A DNA stretch of 64,000 nucleotides from Solicoccozyma terricola (taxonomy: Eukaryota > Basidiomycota > Tremellomycetes > Filobasidiales > Piskurozymaceae): assembly GCA_001600875.1 (NCBI GenBank), contig BCLD01000008.1, forward strand, positions 273,606-337,605, written 5' to 3'. Positions within the stretch are counted from its first letter, which is position 1; every line of letters begins with the position of its first letter. Below are positions 44,109 through 54,903 of the stretch, in pieces. Both the position numbers and the translations under genes were made by a program. The notes under the pieces were generated by a model, which ran no database searches, was not told the origin of the DNA, and saw nothing but the letters and a program-made list of their open reading frames with translations.

Positions 44109-45711
44109 ATGTCGTATCTCACAACACCCCCACCACTGCACCTCCTACGCACAGTCTCTCGATGTCGTCGGCCAGCCATCCCATCCATCGCTATCGCTAT
44201 CACACCCCGATGGTCGACCAGTGCAACTCGGTGTCCTGTCCAGCGACACCCATCCCAACGAGCGTTCCACACTTCTCCGCGTCTTCAATCTCATGAGAAT
44301 CCACTGGTACGTTTCCGAGTGATACATGACTACTATGAAAAGTTTACCAACGAACGCCTCGCTCGCTCAGGGTATCCCTCGTCGTGATCCGAATCCCGCA
44401 CCGACCATGCCACGACGAGGAGGTCCACCCAAGAAGAGCAAGATACCAGGAGTGAAGCATGTCGTCGTCGTAGCGAGTGGGAAAGGTGGAGTTGGGAAGA
44501 GTACTGTGGCTGGTAAGTTCCTTCCACTGTCGTTTCACAAGATCAGGGGAAAAGGGCTGAACACTTTTTTCTTTTTATATGGGAACGGCATAGCGAATCT
44601 TGCTATCGCTCTGTCTCGAATAAGAACAGGACCATCTTCACGATCTATTTCAGTCGGATTATTGGACCTTGATATCTTTGGACCTTCCGTTCCGAAATTA
44701 ATGGGTTTGGAGAATGTTGGAGAACCGATGTTAAGCGGTGGTGAGTGCTGCCGGATGGTTGAAAATATGGACGAGAAGCTTTAACGGGTATCGGACCAAA
44801 TAGAGAATAGGTTGATACCGCTACAAAACCATGGTGTTAAAACCATGTCAATGGGATATCTCCTCCGTAATTCTTCTCCCTCTTCCTTGCACACTCTTAC
44901 CTCCACTCATCACGACCCAATTTTTTTCCCCCCTAAACCAGCTCCAAGCGCAAACAACGACAACCCTGTAGTCTGGAGAGGTCTAATGGTAATGAAAGCT
45001 GTCCAACAACTTCTCTTCGAAGTCGATTGGAGAGCTCAATCCACTAACAACAACGCGAAAGGAGAGGAATTGGATGTATTAGTTGTGGATATGCCACCGG
45101 GGACTGGGGATGTTCAATTGAGTCTGGGACAGTTGGTTATTGTAGATGGTGAGTGAGATGGAAGTGGGATGGAGGATTTTCCCGCGTGGATGTGCCGTTA
45201 AGCGACAAAATGGTGTGGGTGTGGGGTATTCAGGTGCTGTGATTATTTCTACACCACAAGATGTTGCATTGGTTGATGCTAGGAAGGGAGTCAACATGTT
45301 TCGAAAGGTTAACATCCCAGTATGTTTCGATTCCTGTCGTTCCAGCCTGGTTTATTAGCTTACGATAATACCCGAACCAGATTATAGGTGCCGTTATCAA
45401 TCAATCTTATTTCACTTGCGGTAATTGTTCAGAGAAACATGAACTCTTTGGATCGACTAAATCATTCGAGAAGATGGCGGATGATATGAGTTTGGATATA
45501 ATAGGTTTGTCAGCTGAAGATTCATACCAGAAGTCCCTTTGCTAACCCGTCATTCCACGCAGGTAAACTCCCATTGGTTCCAGCGGTGAGCGAAGGAGGA
45601 GACGCTGGTAAACCAATCATGGTGCAATCGGATGTTGCTGGCGAAGAAGTGAGGAGTATAATGATGGATGTCGCCAAGACTGTTGCGAGGAGTATAAGGT
45701 TGTCGGCATGA
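44109..45711 (+). CDS. IND1: Ind1/NUBPL-type Fe-S protein for complex I assembly
   Basis: P-loop NTPase that delivers iron-sulfur clusters to respiratory complex I. Eight exons: 44109-44306, 44371-44512, 44594-44740, 44804-44866, 44942-45148, 45234-45319, 45381-45504 and 45563-45711; 371 aa. A 70-residue basic presequence is followed by [17 protein letters not shown] (deviant Walker A), [49 protein letters not shown] and a CXXC-type pair in [14 protein letters not shown]. Length is normal. Its presence implies a functional complex I. Acceptors at 44803 and 44941 were selected because they alone keep frame. Confidence 0.93.
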
Positions 45712-45972
45712 CAGAAAGAAAATGTAAAAACGAGATGCCTATTGTGGATGTACAATCATTATGGGGGAACAAAGTCACCAAACGGGGCCAGCTCAAGTCT
45801 TCCCGTCAGTGTACATTATTATGCGTTGTGAACCAATATCCCTACCTCCGAGTCTGCCTGCGCATCTCAGAAGGGGTTGACGAAAGCACCGATTCGGATC
45901 GAACACGCTGCGGATTGCAAGATGGTGGATTTTTGTCGGTTTCATAGGAAAATCGGGTAAGATATGCCAGTT

Positions 45973-48600
45973 TCAAACGCTCACCTCCACCTGTGGCATA
46001 ACAGCAGGCGTCCCAGCGTCCCCTCCATTGGGCGGTACTGCATCTCCCAAGTCTTTTTGCGCACGAAGGATACGTAATTCTTGTTCTGCACGATCCACCT
46101 GTTTCTTCATCTCCAAAAGGTTCTGGGCAGCGGCAAGTAGAGATTCCAATTTATCCAGATTGGTCTTTGTGGGCATGATGAGACGAGCTGGGTTGACACC
46201 GAGTTCTTCGAGCATGGCGGTGACTTTGACAGCTGTGGCTGGTCGAGGTAACGCCATCTTGGTTGATCGCAGGAAAGCCGGGACATGTTGAAATCGAGAA
46301 GGTGCGAGTGTGGGAACAGCTGATGGTGGGATCCGATAGATATTGTGACGTTGATCTGGAGGAAAGGGAAAGGAGTATTGATGAGAAAAAGAAGAAAACA
46401 GAGCAAGGGCTTTCGTGACGTTGAATTTCCCACGACCTCACCGAATCCTGGATCCTCTCGACGTTGTTTCTCAACAGCTTGAGTAACAGGTTGGTCTGGT
46501 TGCTCTGGTATTCCATCACCGTCTTCGCCACGCTTCCTCTTTCTCAGCTGTGGCGGTAACACGTTTCATTTAGCCGACGAAAATTCTTCAAACGGAGACG
46601 TTGAATAACCCCCCCACGCACCTTGTCACCCTGCATAACCACTCCATCCGCTCCTCTTGCTCCTCCTACACCGCTCGCTGCCGCATTTCCAAATACCTTA
46701 TTCCCTTCCACTCCATCCGGATAAAACAACCCACTCTCCAATCCATTCATAGTCTTCATCAATTCTTGTCGTTCGGAAGTATAACGAGCTTGCTTTTGTT
46801 GCATTTGTTGGAGGGAGATGTATAGTGATTCTTCTTCGAGGATTTGAGGACGAGTTAGGTGGAATAACGAGGCGGCGTATTTTTTGCGCGTAATTTCGCG
46901 AGCTGGTGTGGGGAGAACGAACGAACACCAGGGGGGAGGGTGGGTTTTGGGGGGGGGGGGGGGTTTAAAAAAAAAGAAAAAAAAAAAAAAAAAGGGGGGG
47001 GGGGGGGGGGGTTGGGGGGGGGGGGGGGGATTAGAAAAGAAGAGAAAAGAAAAGAAAAAAGGCGATGGAGACGAGTATCAGGGAAGGAGCGACCAATCAA
47101 GACGGGTTCAACACCCCCAGCCTACGAGAAAAAAAAATCCAACAACACTCACGTAAATCATAACTAAAAGCCGTGATCAACCTTTCCTTGACGGAATCAT
47201 CCGCTGCAGGTCGTGATCGAACAAGACGTCTACAAATTGTATAATAACGATTCTTGATTTCCTGGATAAAATTGCAACGAAGAGAGGGGGGGGGGGGGGG
47301 GGGGGAAAGAAAAATAGAAAAGGAAAAAAAGGAATAGACAACACACACACACACAAACAACAGACAAATCAGCATTGCGAATTCGAGACGAAAAGATCCG
47401 AATCAAAAGAAACAGATCCCGCGAAAAAAGATCCCCCTACACACCCACCTCTACTGATCTCTGTCTAATCGGACCCCCCTTATTCTCTCCCTCTTTTTGT
47501 ATTTCTCTACCTGCAGGTGTCCCACCTCTTGACCCTCTTCCGCCTCTTCCCCCGCCACCAGTACCACCAGCTTCACCGATACCAACACTTGCTATACTTC
47601 GAGTACTTCTTCTTTCTCTTGATGCTACTTTATCAGCAACGCTCGATATCAACCCTCCTCCAACCCCTCCTCCCATTCCATTATCGTTATTATTCGATTT
47701 TTCAGAAATCAACCTCGGTTCTGGGATTGGATATTCGAATGAATCTTGACCTGATGAAAATCCAGGTGGGAGGTATGCGTATCGATCTGCAACTATTAAA
47801 AAACGGAGATCGTATTCTTGTAATAGGGAGAATAGATAAGATGTTTCGTGTTGTGTCCATGATGGATCTAGTTGGTTGGTGGGTGTAGGATTTGGTTGGG
47901 AACCGTATAAGTATAACATGTTCTTTTTCGAAATGAAGCGTACCTCCTTCCTTCCGAAGTAAGGACAAGGTCGAACTCACCAACCAACAAATCCTCATAT
48001 TCTTTCTGACTATATTGCATAACATTAACACCTGATGGTTTTCCAAAAGGAGCGAATACATCTTCTTCTTCTAATTCATGTTTCGAGGTAGGAACAGGTT
48101 GAGGTTGTTCGATGGTCGATGTGGTATTAACGATTGTAGTAGTGATAGGTCTCCAATGATGTAGTTTTAAAGAAGATGGATGATTCGCTGGTGTGAATGG
48201 TTTTTGTTCCCTGTTGGGGGGGGGGGGGGAAGNGGGGGGGGGGGGGAAGATGTAGGGGGATTTATGAGCATGCGATGGTCCGACTTCTTCGCCTCCCCCT
48301 CTTCCCCCCCCCCCCCCTTCCCCCCCTCCAAACACACACTCACCACTTCACTTTCCTATTAACCACCCTCTCTTTATACCCACCCCTACCTTTAATCTCC
48401 TCACTCGCTTTCGCTAAACTAGGTGCATGATCTCCAATTAGTGCGAATAATTCACGAGAGATACCTTGGGGACGGGATGTGGTTTGTTTTTTGGGTCGGG
48501 TGGTTGGGGGGTTGGTGGGGACGGTGTTGGTGTTGGTGGTGGCGGTGGTCGGGGAGTAAGGGAGGGAGAGTATTTGGTGTATGTCTTTGGATGAGGACAT
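45973..48600 (-). CDS. SWC4: Swc4/DMAP1 subunit of NuA4 and SWR1 complexes
   Basis: SANT-domain subunit shared by NuA4 histone acetyltransferase and SWR1 remodeler. Seven exons: 48344-48600, 47981-48210, 47449-47867, 47153-47261, 46622-46902, 46442-46547 and 45973-46355; 594 aa. Key segments: GISRELFALIGDHAPSL, KLHHWRPI, DPSWTQHETSYLFSLLQEYDLRFLIVADRY (SANT/DMAP core), EIKNRYYTICRRLV, REITRKKYAASLFH and LEELGVNPARLIMPT. A Gly/Ser-rich linker lies in exon 3. Introns 1, 3 and 4 carry G/C homopolymers, with both G and C runs in intron 1. A GTGAGC donor overlaps the last codons, so a further small 3' exon cannot be ruled out. Confidence 0.92.
46949..47029. repeat. Mixed G/A homopolymer block in SWC4 intron 4
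   Basis: Three G runs (about 15, 18 and 16 nt) separated by poly-A stretches on the plus strand; on the gene's sense strand these are C and T runs. They lie in the intron between exons ending 47153 and starting 46902. Confidence 0.8.
47286..47305. repeat. 20-nt G tract in SWC4 intron 3
   Basis: Pure G on the plus strand (C on sense) just upstream of the acceptor of exon 4, inside 47262-47448. Confidence 0.85.
48216..48326. repeat. Opposed G and C tracts in SWC4 intron 1
   Basis: Plus-strand G runs at 48216-48229 and 48234-48246 (N at 48233) and C runs around 48304-48326. On the sense strand the G-rich run is near the 5' splice site and the C run near the 3' splice site of the same 133-nt intron. 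Confidence 0.85.
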
Positions 48601-49140
48601 GGTTGTAGGGGGTGGGTGGTGGGTGGGATGGGATGGGTGGTGCAGCGAGATAGTTCCCTGTGGGTGGTGGGTGGTGGTGGTTGTATGATACTATCACATG
48701 TCACGCACGCCTCCTCCCTCCTGGTTATATACACTATCACGTGTCACTCCCGCCCCCCCTGGGTGCGCAACAATGACGTGTCACTCCCCTCCCCTCCCCC
48801 CGATCACGCCACCGTCCCCCCGGCTTAATCATCCCTTGCTCAGCATATTCCACACAACCCCGTCTTACTATATAATCAACCCACACCTCAAGTACGTTGC
48901 CCACCGTTTTCATCATCCAAAATACAATACACACTTACTCACCCCAACCCTCACCCACACCCACACCCACACCCACCACCACCACACCTCAACCAGCTCT
49001 CTTTAACTCGTGAGTCCCAAACTCCCAACTCCTGATTCAGACATACCCCTCAAATCTCACAATCAAACATATCCTCCCCCCCCCCCTCCCCCCCGCCGCA
49101 CAGGAAAAACTCCTTTTCTTGTTTCTTTCGATTATCAATA
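48601..49140. promoter_or_regulatory. Divergent promoter region SWC4/TRX1 with 5' UTR intron
   Basis: 540 bases, containing a CACGTG box (48738-48743), the 12-mer ATGACGTGTCAC near 48773-48784, and repeated CCACAC/CACACC sequence. A likely 5'UTR intron of the thioredoxin gene spans 49010-49103 (donor GTGAGTC, acceptor GCACAG), with C-rich tracts near its 3' end. Confidence 0.6.
48738..48743. promoter_or_regulatory. CACGTG box, SWC4/TRX1 promoter
   Basis: Context TATCACGTGTCAC between the divergent starts. Confidence 0.45.
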
Positions 49141-49425
49141 ATGGTTCAAAAGATCGTCTCTAAAGCAGATTTCGATGCACTCGTACGTTTAAAAAAAAAA
49201 AATCCATCTCACCTTCTCCCTCCCCCCCTTTGGCTGTTCGCGAACTGATACACTGGATCGCGTTTGTTTTTTTCTTTGGATCGTGATTTAGGCATCTGGC
49301 GAAAAGACTATCGTTGTTGATTTCTGTGAGCATTCCAACCCCCCCGGCACCGCGTTCACCCAGTTTGATCTAACACTCCAATCATTGTTTTTTTCCTCAT
49401 CCCTCTTCTTATCTTCTTCTTCTAC

Positions 49426-49456
<31 letters not shown>

Positions 49457-50002
49457 CACAGCGGCTACATGGTGTGGTCCTTGTAAATTAATCTCACCTC
49501 ATTTCCATAAATTGGAATCTCAGTTCCCAGAATTGATTTTCATCGAGGTGGATGTTGATGATTCGACTGTAAGTCGTCGTCGTCGTCGTCGTCGTCGTTT
49601 TTCTTTAATTACTATAGGGGGAGGGTTATAACCATCGACACTAATTTTTTCTTTTTTTTTTTCTTTTTCTCTCTTTTTTCTTGGAATAATCCAAAAAACG
49701 AAAATTAGGATATCGCAACTGCGCTTGATATTAGATCAATGCCTACTTTTATAGCTATTAAAGCTGGGAAAGAAATTGGAAAGATCTCAGGTGCTAGTCC
49801 TGCTAATTTAAAGGTGGGTCTTCTTTGTTTCCCGGGAGGGGAGGGGGGTTTCCTTCGGCGTTCGAGAAGATAGGTGAACGGCGGGACTGTGACTTACGTT
49901 TTTTGTTTTTTTGTTGTTGTTGTTGTTGTTCTTCTTCCTAACTGTGCGATGGTGCGGTTTCATGGAGAGTAGAAGTTGTTGGAGGAAGCTCAGAAGGCGT
50001 AA
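49141..50002 (+). CDS. Thioredoxin
   Basis: Small dithiol-disulfide oxidoreductase. Five exons: 49141-49182, 49292-49325, 49462-49568, 49709-49813 and 49973-50002; 105 aa. The active site WCGPCK is in SATWCGPCKLISP; DFDAL, VVDF, VDVDDS, IRSMPTF and SGASPANL complete the fold. No signal peptide or presequence, so it is probably cytosolic. The introns after exons 2, 3 and 4 each contain a different trinucleotide repeat (TAC, GTC, TTG). Divergent to SWC4 and convergent with the SNTX/MORN gene. Confidence 0.96.
49427..49453 (+). repeat. TAC/CTA trinucleotide repeat in TRX intron 2
   Basis: About nine tandem TAC units before the acceptor CACACAG of exon 3. Confidence 0.85.
49572..49597 (+). repeat. 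GTC trinucleotide repeat in TRX intron 3
   Basis: About eight GTC/TCG units starting within the donor GTAAGTC of intron 3. Confidence 0.85.
49911..49930 (+). repeat. TTG trinucleotide repeat in TRX intron 4
   Basis: About seven TTG units, preceded by a T-rich stretch. Confidence 0.85.
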
Positions 50003-50385
50003 GATTGTTTTCTTTAAACCTAGAGAGAGAGAGAGAGGGGGGGGTAATCGATGTAGACTCCTCTCTCTTGTACTTTTTGAAACATGAAATTAAAAATCCG
50101 AGTGAATTAATTGTTAGAATCTTTCGGTGTGTAGCACACATTTTCTGCATATATTCATTACAGGCGGTAGACTTGTGCTGTGCAGGGGTCGATGTAACCC
50201 CTGGAAGAGGTGAGGGGGGATTAGTTCTTGTTGGTGACTTTTTTTGGTAAATCAATTGCGGAAAAAGGGTGGGCGGTGGGTGGGAGTTTACATTGATTAT
50301 TTGTGTATACAAATTAAAATAAACCGGAATATGTATACAACATTTTCATTATAGAATCCCCCCCACCCCTCCCGCCTTCCTCTCC
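50003..50385. other. Convergent intergenic region TRX/SNTX-like
   Basis: 383 bases of 3' flank with a GA-rich run followed by G (50030-50044). No gene supported. Confidence 0.5.
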
Positions 50386-52599
50386 TCAATTGGCACTGGA
50401 TGGTTTCAGAACCGTCGCTATGATCGCGATCTTGGCGATTTTCGACCAACCTTTATCTCTACCGTCCTTTTCATCTTGAAATACTCCCCAGACACCGATG
50501 TCAAACGAATCCAGATCCCCATGCAATCCCTCAAGATATCTCGGTTCCATGTCGAACAACGTCCCTTCGATTGTAGACCCTTGGACGATAATAGAGTAAC
50601 TAGAAGGACCAAACTCGGTACTCAATTCCTTGCCTGAATAATTCATATTCAAATTAAATCTCTCTTCGTCCTTCCAACCCATAATCTCGGCGATCCTAGC
50701 GATTTGAATACGTTGTGCGTCCCTTCTTCTAAGCGCGATAGAATCAAGTGCAATCCCTTTATTATTCTTCAACACGGAAACAGAGACGATAAAGTGATCC
50801 CATGCCAAGAAGTTGTCAACCCAAAGCCCATTAGTTTCCGGTCCACCAGGTTGTAATTGACCTCGTCCATTCCGAAGTCCGAGGGCAAAAGTACCAGTAT
50901 ACACCGATCCATCTGCATAAGTCATCACTCCTTCCCCCCATGGTATACCATTCCGGATCTCACCAACATATCTCGTTTTATCAACATCATCATCGATAGA
51001 TCCCCAACCCTCTTGATTGAAAATCCTCCAATCGAGTACATGTTTGACGTACCCGAAAGTAATCAACGTCGGTTGCTTGGTATCACGAGCCATAGATAAT
51101 GCCTTTTTCAATGTCCCTGTATTACCTTCCAGTTTCAACAAGTCCTTGTCCGCGAGTGGATCCGTATAGAATGAAACATATTCCGTTTTTCCCTTGGTGG
51201 ATGTGTCCAACTCTCGCCAGTCCTTGAGAGTTTTAGCTAGACCTCGATACGCAGATAAGATGCTAGCCGTCCCTGCCTCTTCTGGAATTAGAATCACCAC
51301 GACCGATTGTTCCTCTGTTTCACCGTCCATTTCGAGTTGGATTTTAGATGGATTGGTGAGTGGATATCCATGCGAGCTAGTTGATTTCTTTAAAGCAAGA
51401 AACGATTCGAATTTCGTTTGATTGACGATCAAAGGTCCCTCGTGATCTGCCAAGTACTTGATTCCACCTTCCATGAACGTCGCTGCAGTCTCACTAATAT
51501 CACCCAATTCCTTATCACGATATCTCGCCAAAAAAGCTCCTAAATCCCCCTTGAAACGAGTCAAGTAAGTATTAGCAGACAAGCTCTCTGCGTTGCATGC
51601 TTTAAGCAAAGTTGGAATCTGTACTCCATCCGATCCCCTGTTTGCAGCGAGTGATAGAGTCTGACATGTCTGCGCATGATCTCTAAGCCGATCGTAGAGA
51701 TTCATGAGTAAAAGAAGGTCCGCCTCTGCTAATTCTCTTGCCAACTTGAGAGCCGAAACATCCTCGTATCTTGACAACGGTGTCATATACAACTCCTGAG
51801 GAACACCTTCTCCCACAAGTAGACCGGAAGTTTCGATTAAGAGAATGATCCCTGCTGGTGTTAAATTGACTTGATCGCTTTTAAAATCACCGTCCAAGTT
51901 GAATGCGATATGTAGACTGTTCAAGTGCTTTGCTTCGGCACTATCCAATGAAGCTGTTCCCTTTGCACTGGCTAATGCTCCGAACCCTTTCAAAAGTTCA
52001 ATTGAAAAATCGCCTTCTGTTTCAGAGTTGGCCTCCTTTTGAGAAGTCGATTGACTGAATGTACCTAAAATCGTTCCTCCATAGGTGATTGAAGTTACTA
52101 CATGAGTGGCTCGACTCCTTTGAATTTGAGACGTTGTTAACATCGGGGTTCTAGCAGCTACGTTTGGATCGAGTTCCTTTCTGATGGTTCTGATTCGAGA
52201 CATGGCTGCGATCGTCAAAGAGCTTTCAGATTCAGAGGATCGATCTAGATAGTGACCGTATCCGGAGACCTGGAGGATAAACGAGTGGGGAACCAAGTCA
52301 GGATAGATATAGGGCATCCTCCCTCCCTCCCTCCTACTCACTGTCACTGCCCCACCCAAAATCGACAAAGAAACCGATGCGTTAATTTCAAGACTTGACG
52401 TTCTCTCACCACTAGTTCTATCCTCTTGATACGAGATACTAGTTTGAGACGCCGGGAGAGGAATGGTAGTCATGTTTTCCGTCCACAAGTTCTGAGCAAT
52501 CAAGTTGCCTGAACGTGAATCGTATAGTTGACCGATGTAGGAATGTCGTCCAAGGGCGGCAACTTGGTGTTCTTCGAGTCTGACTGCTGCGACTGCCAT
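50386..52599 (-). CDS. Large intronless protein: stonustoxin-like N-terminal region plus MORN repeats
   Basis: A 737-aa single-exon ORF. The start (AALGRHSYIGQLYDSRSGN, then LWTENM) resembles the N-terminus of SNTX/verrucotoxin-family MACPF-like proteins, which also occur in many fungi without known toxicity. The middle has GVPQELYMTPLSRY and a helical part, like the SNTX linker and FAT-like domains. A possible Thioredoxin_11-like segment lies around residues 460-520. Near residues 545-585 are two MORN-type repeats (YVGEIRNGIPWGEG and YTGTFALGLRNGRGQL). No signal peptide, no membrane span. It is intronless among intron-rich neighbours. Function unknown: nothing in the sequence shows toxic activity, and the match is to a domain family only. 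Confidence 0.6.
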   Translation of the reverse strand: MAVAAVRLEEHQVAALGRHSYIGQLYDSRSGNLIAQNLWTENMTTIPLPASQTSISYQEDRTSGERTSSLEINASVSLSILGGAVTVSRREGGRMPYIYPDLVPHSFILQVSGYGHYLDRSSESESSLTIAAMSRIRTIRKELDPNVAARTPMLTTSQIQRSRATHVVTSITYGGTILGTFSQSTSQKEANSETEGDFSIELLKGFGALASAKGTASLDSAEAKHLNSLHIAFNLDGDFKSDQVNLTPAGIILLIETSGLLVGEGVPQELYMTPLSRYEDVSALKLARELAEADLLLLMNLYDRLRDHAQTCQTLSLAANRGSDGVQIPTLLKACNAESLSANTYLTRFKGDLGAFLARYRDKELGDISETAATFMEGGIKYLADHEGPLIVNQTKFESFLALKKSTSSHGYPLTNPSKIQLEMDGETEEQSVVVILIPEEAGTASILSAYRGLAKTLKDWRELDTSTKGKTEYVSFYTDPLADKDLLKLEGNTGTLKKALSMARDTKQPTLITFGYVKHVLDWRIFNQEGWGSIDDDVDKTRYVGEIRNGIPWGEGVMTYADGSVYTGTFALGLRNGRGQLQPGGPETNGLWVDNFLAWDHFIVSVSVLKNNKGIALDSIALRRRDAQRIQIARIAEIMGWKDEERFNLNMNYSGKELSTEFGPSSYSIIVQGSTIEGTLFDMEPRYLEGLHGDLDSFDIGVWGVFQDEKDGRDKGWSKIAKIAIIATVLKPSSAN

Positions 52600-52974
52600 T
52601 GTTGGATAGAGGGTTGGGGGATATGGACTGTGAGGAATGGGATGAGGAAGACCCTGCCCTATATGAAGACCCTTTCGACCAAGCAGACAAGAAGAGTTGG
52701 TATACGTTTGAATCCGACCCGCGTGCCCGCTGCTCTTGGCGTTTCAACCGCGTAGGGCCACCATCGGTATGAAACAGCGGAGAGCATCGTCAGAGTATCG
52801 TTCAACATGAGTGAGGCTCCAGCCGATCATCATTACAACGTCAAGTATATAAACATACAATTCAATGAGAAACATAATAATCCGCCTCTCTGCTCCAAAG
52901 CATTCCTTTTCCTCGTTTCATGACCCGTAACATCATTATCATCATCACCATCATCCCAAAGGCCGAAGCCCACC
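52600..52974. promoter_or_regulatory. Intergenic: SNTX-like promoter and HUS1 3' end
   Basis: 375 bases between two minus-strand genes. No CACGTG box and no supported ORF. Confidence 0.5.
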
Positions 52975-54903
52975 TCACTCAGCGGTCAATGCAGGTAAAA
53001 AGAACGTCATAACTCCACCTGCTTCATCCACCGCGCCTATTGAAACCCCGTCAAAAAGTTAGGAGAGAAAATGAACCAAACAGTCAAGGGTTCATGCAAC
53101 ATCCGTTTTCGATTGTTGATGAACAAAACTCACCGATATAAACATAAGCGATCAAACAATACTCGTCGCAAATGCCTTTTATTTTAAAGAAAAAAGAAAC
53201 GAAAACAACACACACACACACATGTCTAATCAGCTCGGTAAAAACACACTCAACGTAGTACAACGAGCGAAATGCGAAGAACTCACAAGCGATAGTCGTC
53301 GCATTCGTTAGATTCGTAGTTAGGAACTTTAACAAACTCTTGACTCCAATCGTAACGGAGAAGAAATGATCTGGGGGATATTCTTGTGCTTGATCTTCCT
53401 CTTCTGGATTCGGCGCTCTGTCTATGAAGAAGAACCGCGGATGGAGAGTTTTAAGATCAGATGTCCTTTCCTTTTTTCCTTTTTTTTTCAGTGTGGTGGG
53501 GATGGGTGGTGGCATTCTTAATCTCACTGAATCGAGGTATTTGTAATTTTTTCCAAGTCGTTTCTAATTCCATCTCATCCGAATTCAATTTGAACGTCAT
53601 TGTACCGAGCTGGAAAGAAAAAGCAAAAGAAAGCGGAGATCGTTTTAGAGTTGCCTACCCCACGCACCCAAGAACAAGCAAGGAATGACATTCGCTGCAA
53701 CTCACCTTGTTCGCGGAAATAGTCACTGTAGAACCGAGATGTGATAATCGAGCTGCGAATCCTTTTAGTTGTTGTAGTTGAGGAAGAGTGATATGTATCT
53801 TTTTTGTCGTCGTCGTCATCGTCGTAGTCGCATGAGAACTTCAAACTCCCAAATCGAGGAAAGAACTCAACGTCGTTATTACACTTACATCAGGAGTAGG
53901 ACATAATGGTTCTCGTAATAATTGAACTTTTGCAGGCGATAAAACAACGACACCGACGTCATGTACGATTTCCATCGCATTCTTGTTAGTACTCTGAATA
54001 ATGAAATGTGACCCGATTCCCCGTAAAACCTCCAGTTAGTCCCCTCCCCTCCCAAAAATTCCATTTCGCAAAGATAGAGACATAATACCGAAACGAGAAA
54101 CTCACAGTCCCCTTGATTTCAAACGTCAACATTGCTCTTTCATTCCTCTTTGTCAATTTCAAACATAATTCTCCATCATTAAGGACTGTATTCCCTGTTG
54201 TTACTCCACTACCTGCTCCTATATGTGACCCAAGTCAAAGAATCAATTATTAAACGGGATGATATTTTTGAGAAAAGGGAGATTTTTTTGGGGTGGACTC
54301 TTACCAGCTACTTCTGCACTCCTTAAAGCTTTTAACATCCCTTCTAGTGTTACTTCTAGGTAGATCTCATTGTTCGTGCGGGATTCGATACGGAAGGATT
54401 CAAAGAGCGTCGTCTGGGTATTGGAGGACGTGTGAGGGGAGGACGTAGGAGACGATGCGGTAGGTTAGGGAAATGTTGGTGACGTGACAACATCGTTTAG
54501 TGCAATGGTCGCACAGGTCAACGCCGACTCACAACTTTCACTTGACTACCTCCACATTCCATCAATCCATAACCATTTCACATCCGATTAGCACACACCA
54601 CCCCAACACATGCAATCTTTTGACTCACGACCAAATCTGAACGCCTTCAGGTGCACCCTCCGATCCAGAAACGATGAAATGAACAGTATCAGGTGTTAAT
54701 TTGATCACGCAGACTTTTGCCATGACTGCGAGGTAGCGAACGATTTCTACAAATGACCAAGCCAAGCCAACGAAATGCAATGCAATGATAAAAAAAAAAA
54801 AATTGATCAGTGAGCGCGTTTTGGTTATGAACGCTGGTGATGAAGGAATGAGAAACTTGCTGTGTAGGAGAGAGACGTTGGAGATATGGGTACGGAAACG
54901 CAT
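52975..54903 (-). CDS. HUS1: Hus1 subunit of the 9-1-1 DNA damage clamp
   Basis: Sliding-clamp protein of the Rad9-Rad1-Hus1 checkpoint complex. Eleven exons: 54861-54903, 54629-54746, 54533-54545 (13 nt), 54305-54413, 54106-54218, 53889-53993, 53706-53798, 53528-53609, 53287-53421, 53134-53175 and 52975-53036; 304 aa. The N-terminus MRFRTHISNV is the hallmark start. Other segments: MAKVCVIKLTPDTVHFIVSG, VTTLFESFRIESRTNNEIYLEV, LCLKLTKRNERAMLTFEI, TMTFKLNSDEMELET and a C-terminal GGVMTFFLPAL, as in Hus1. Intron 1 uses a GC-AG pair (donor GCAAGT), and the third exon is only 13 nt. Both are needed to keep the frame. Confidence 0.92.

Noticed and set aside
50386..52599. Calling the SNTX-like protein a toxin
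   Set aside because: Only domain-level resemblance is present, with no signal peptide and no evidence of pore formation; SNTX-like domains in fungi have no established toxic role.
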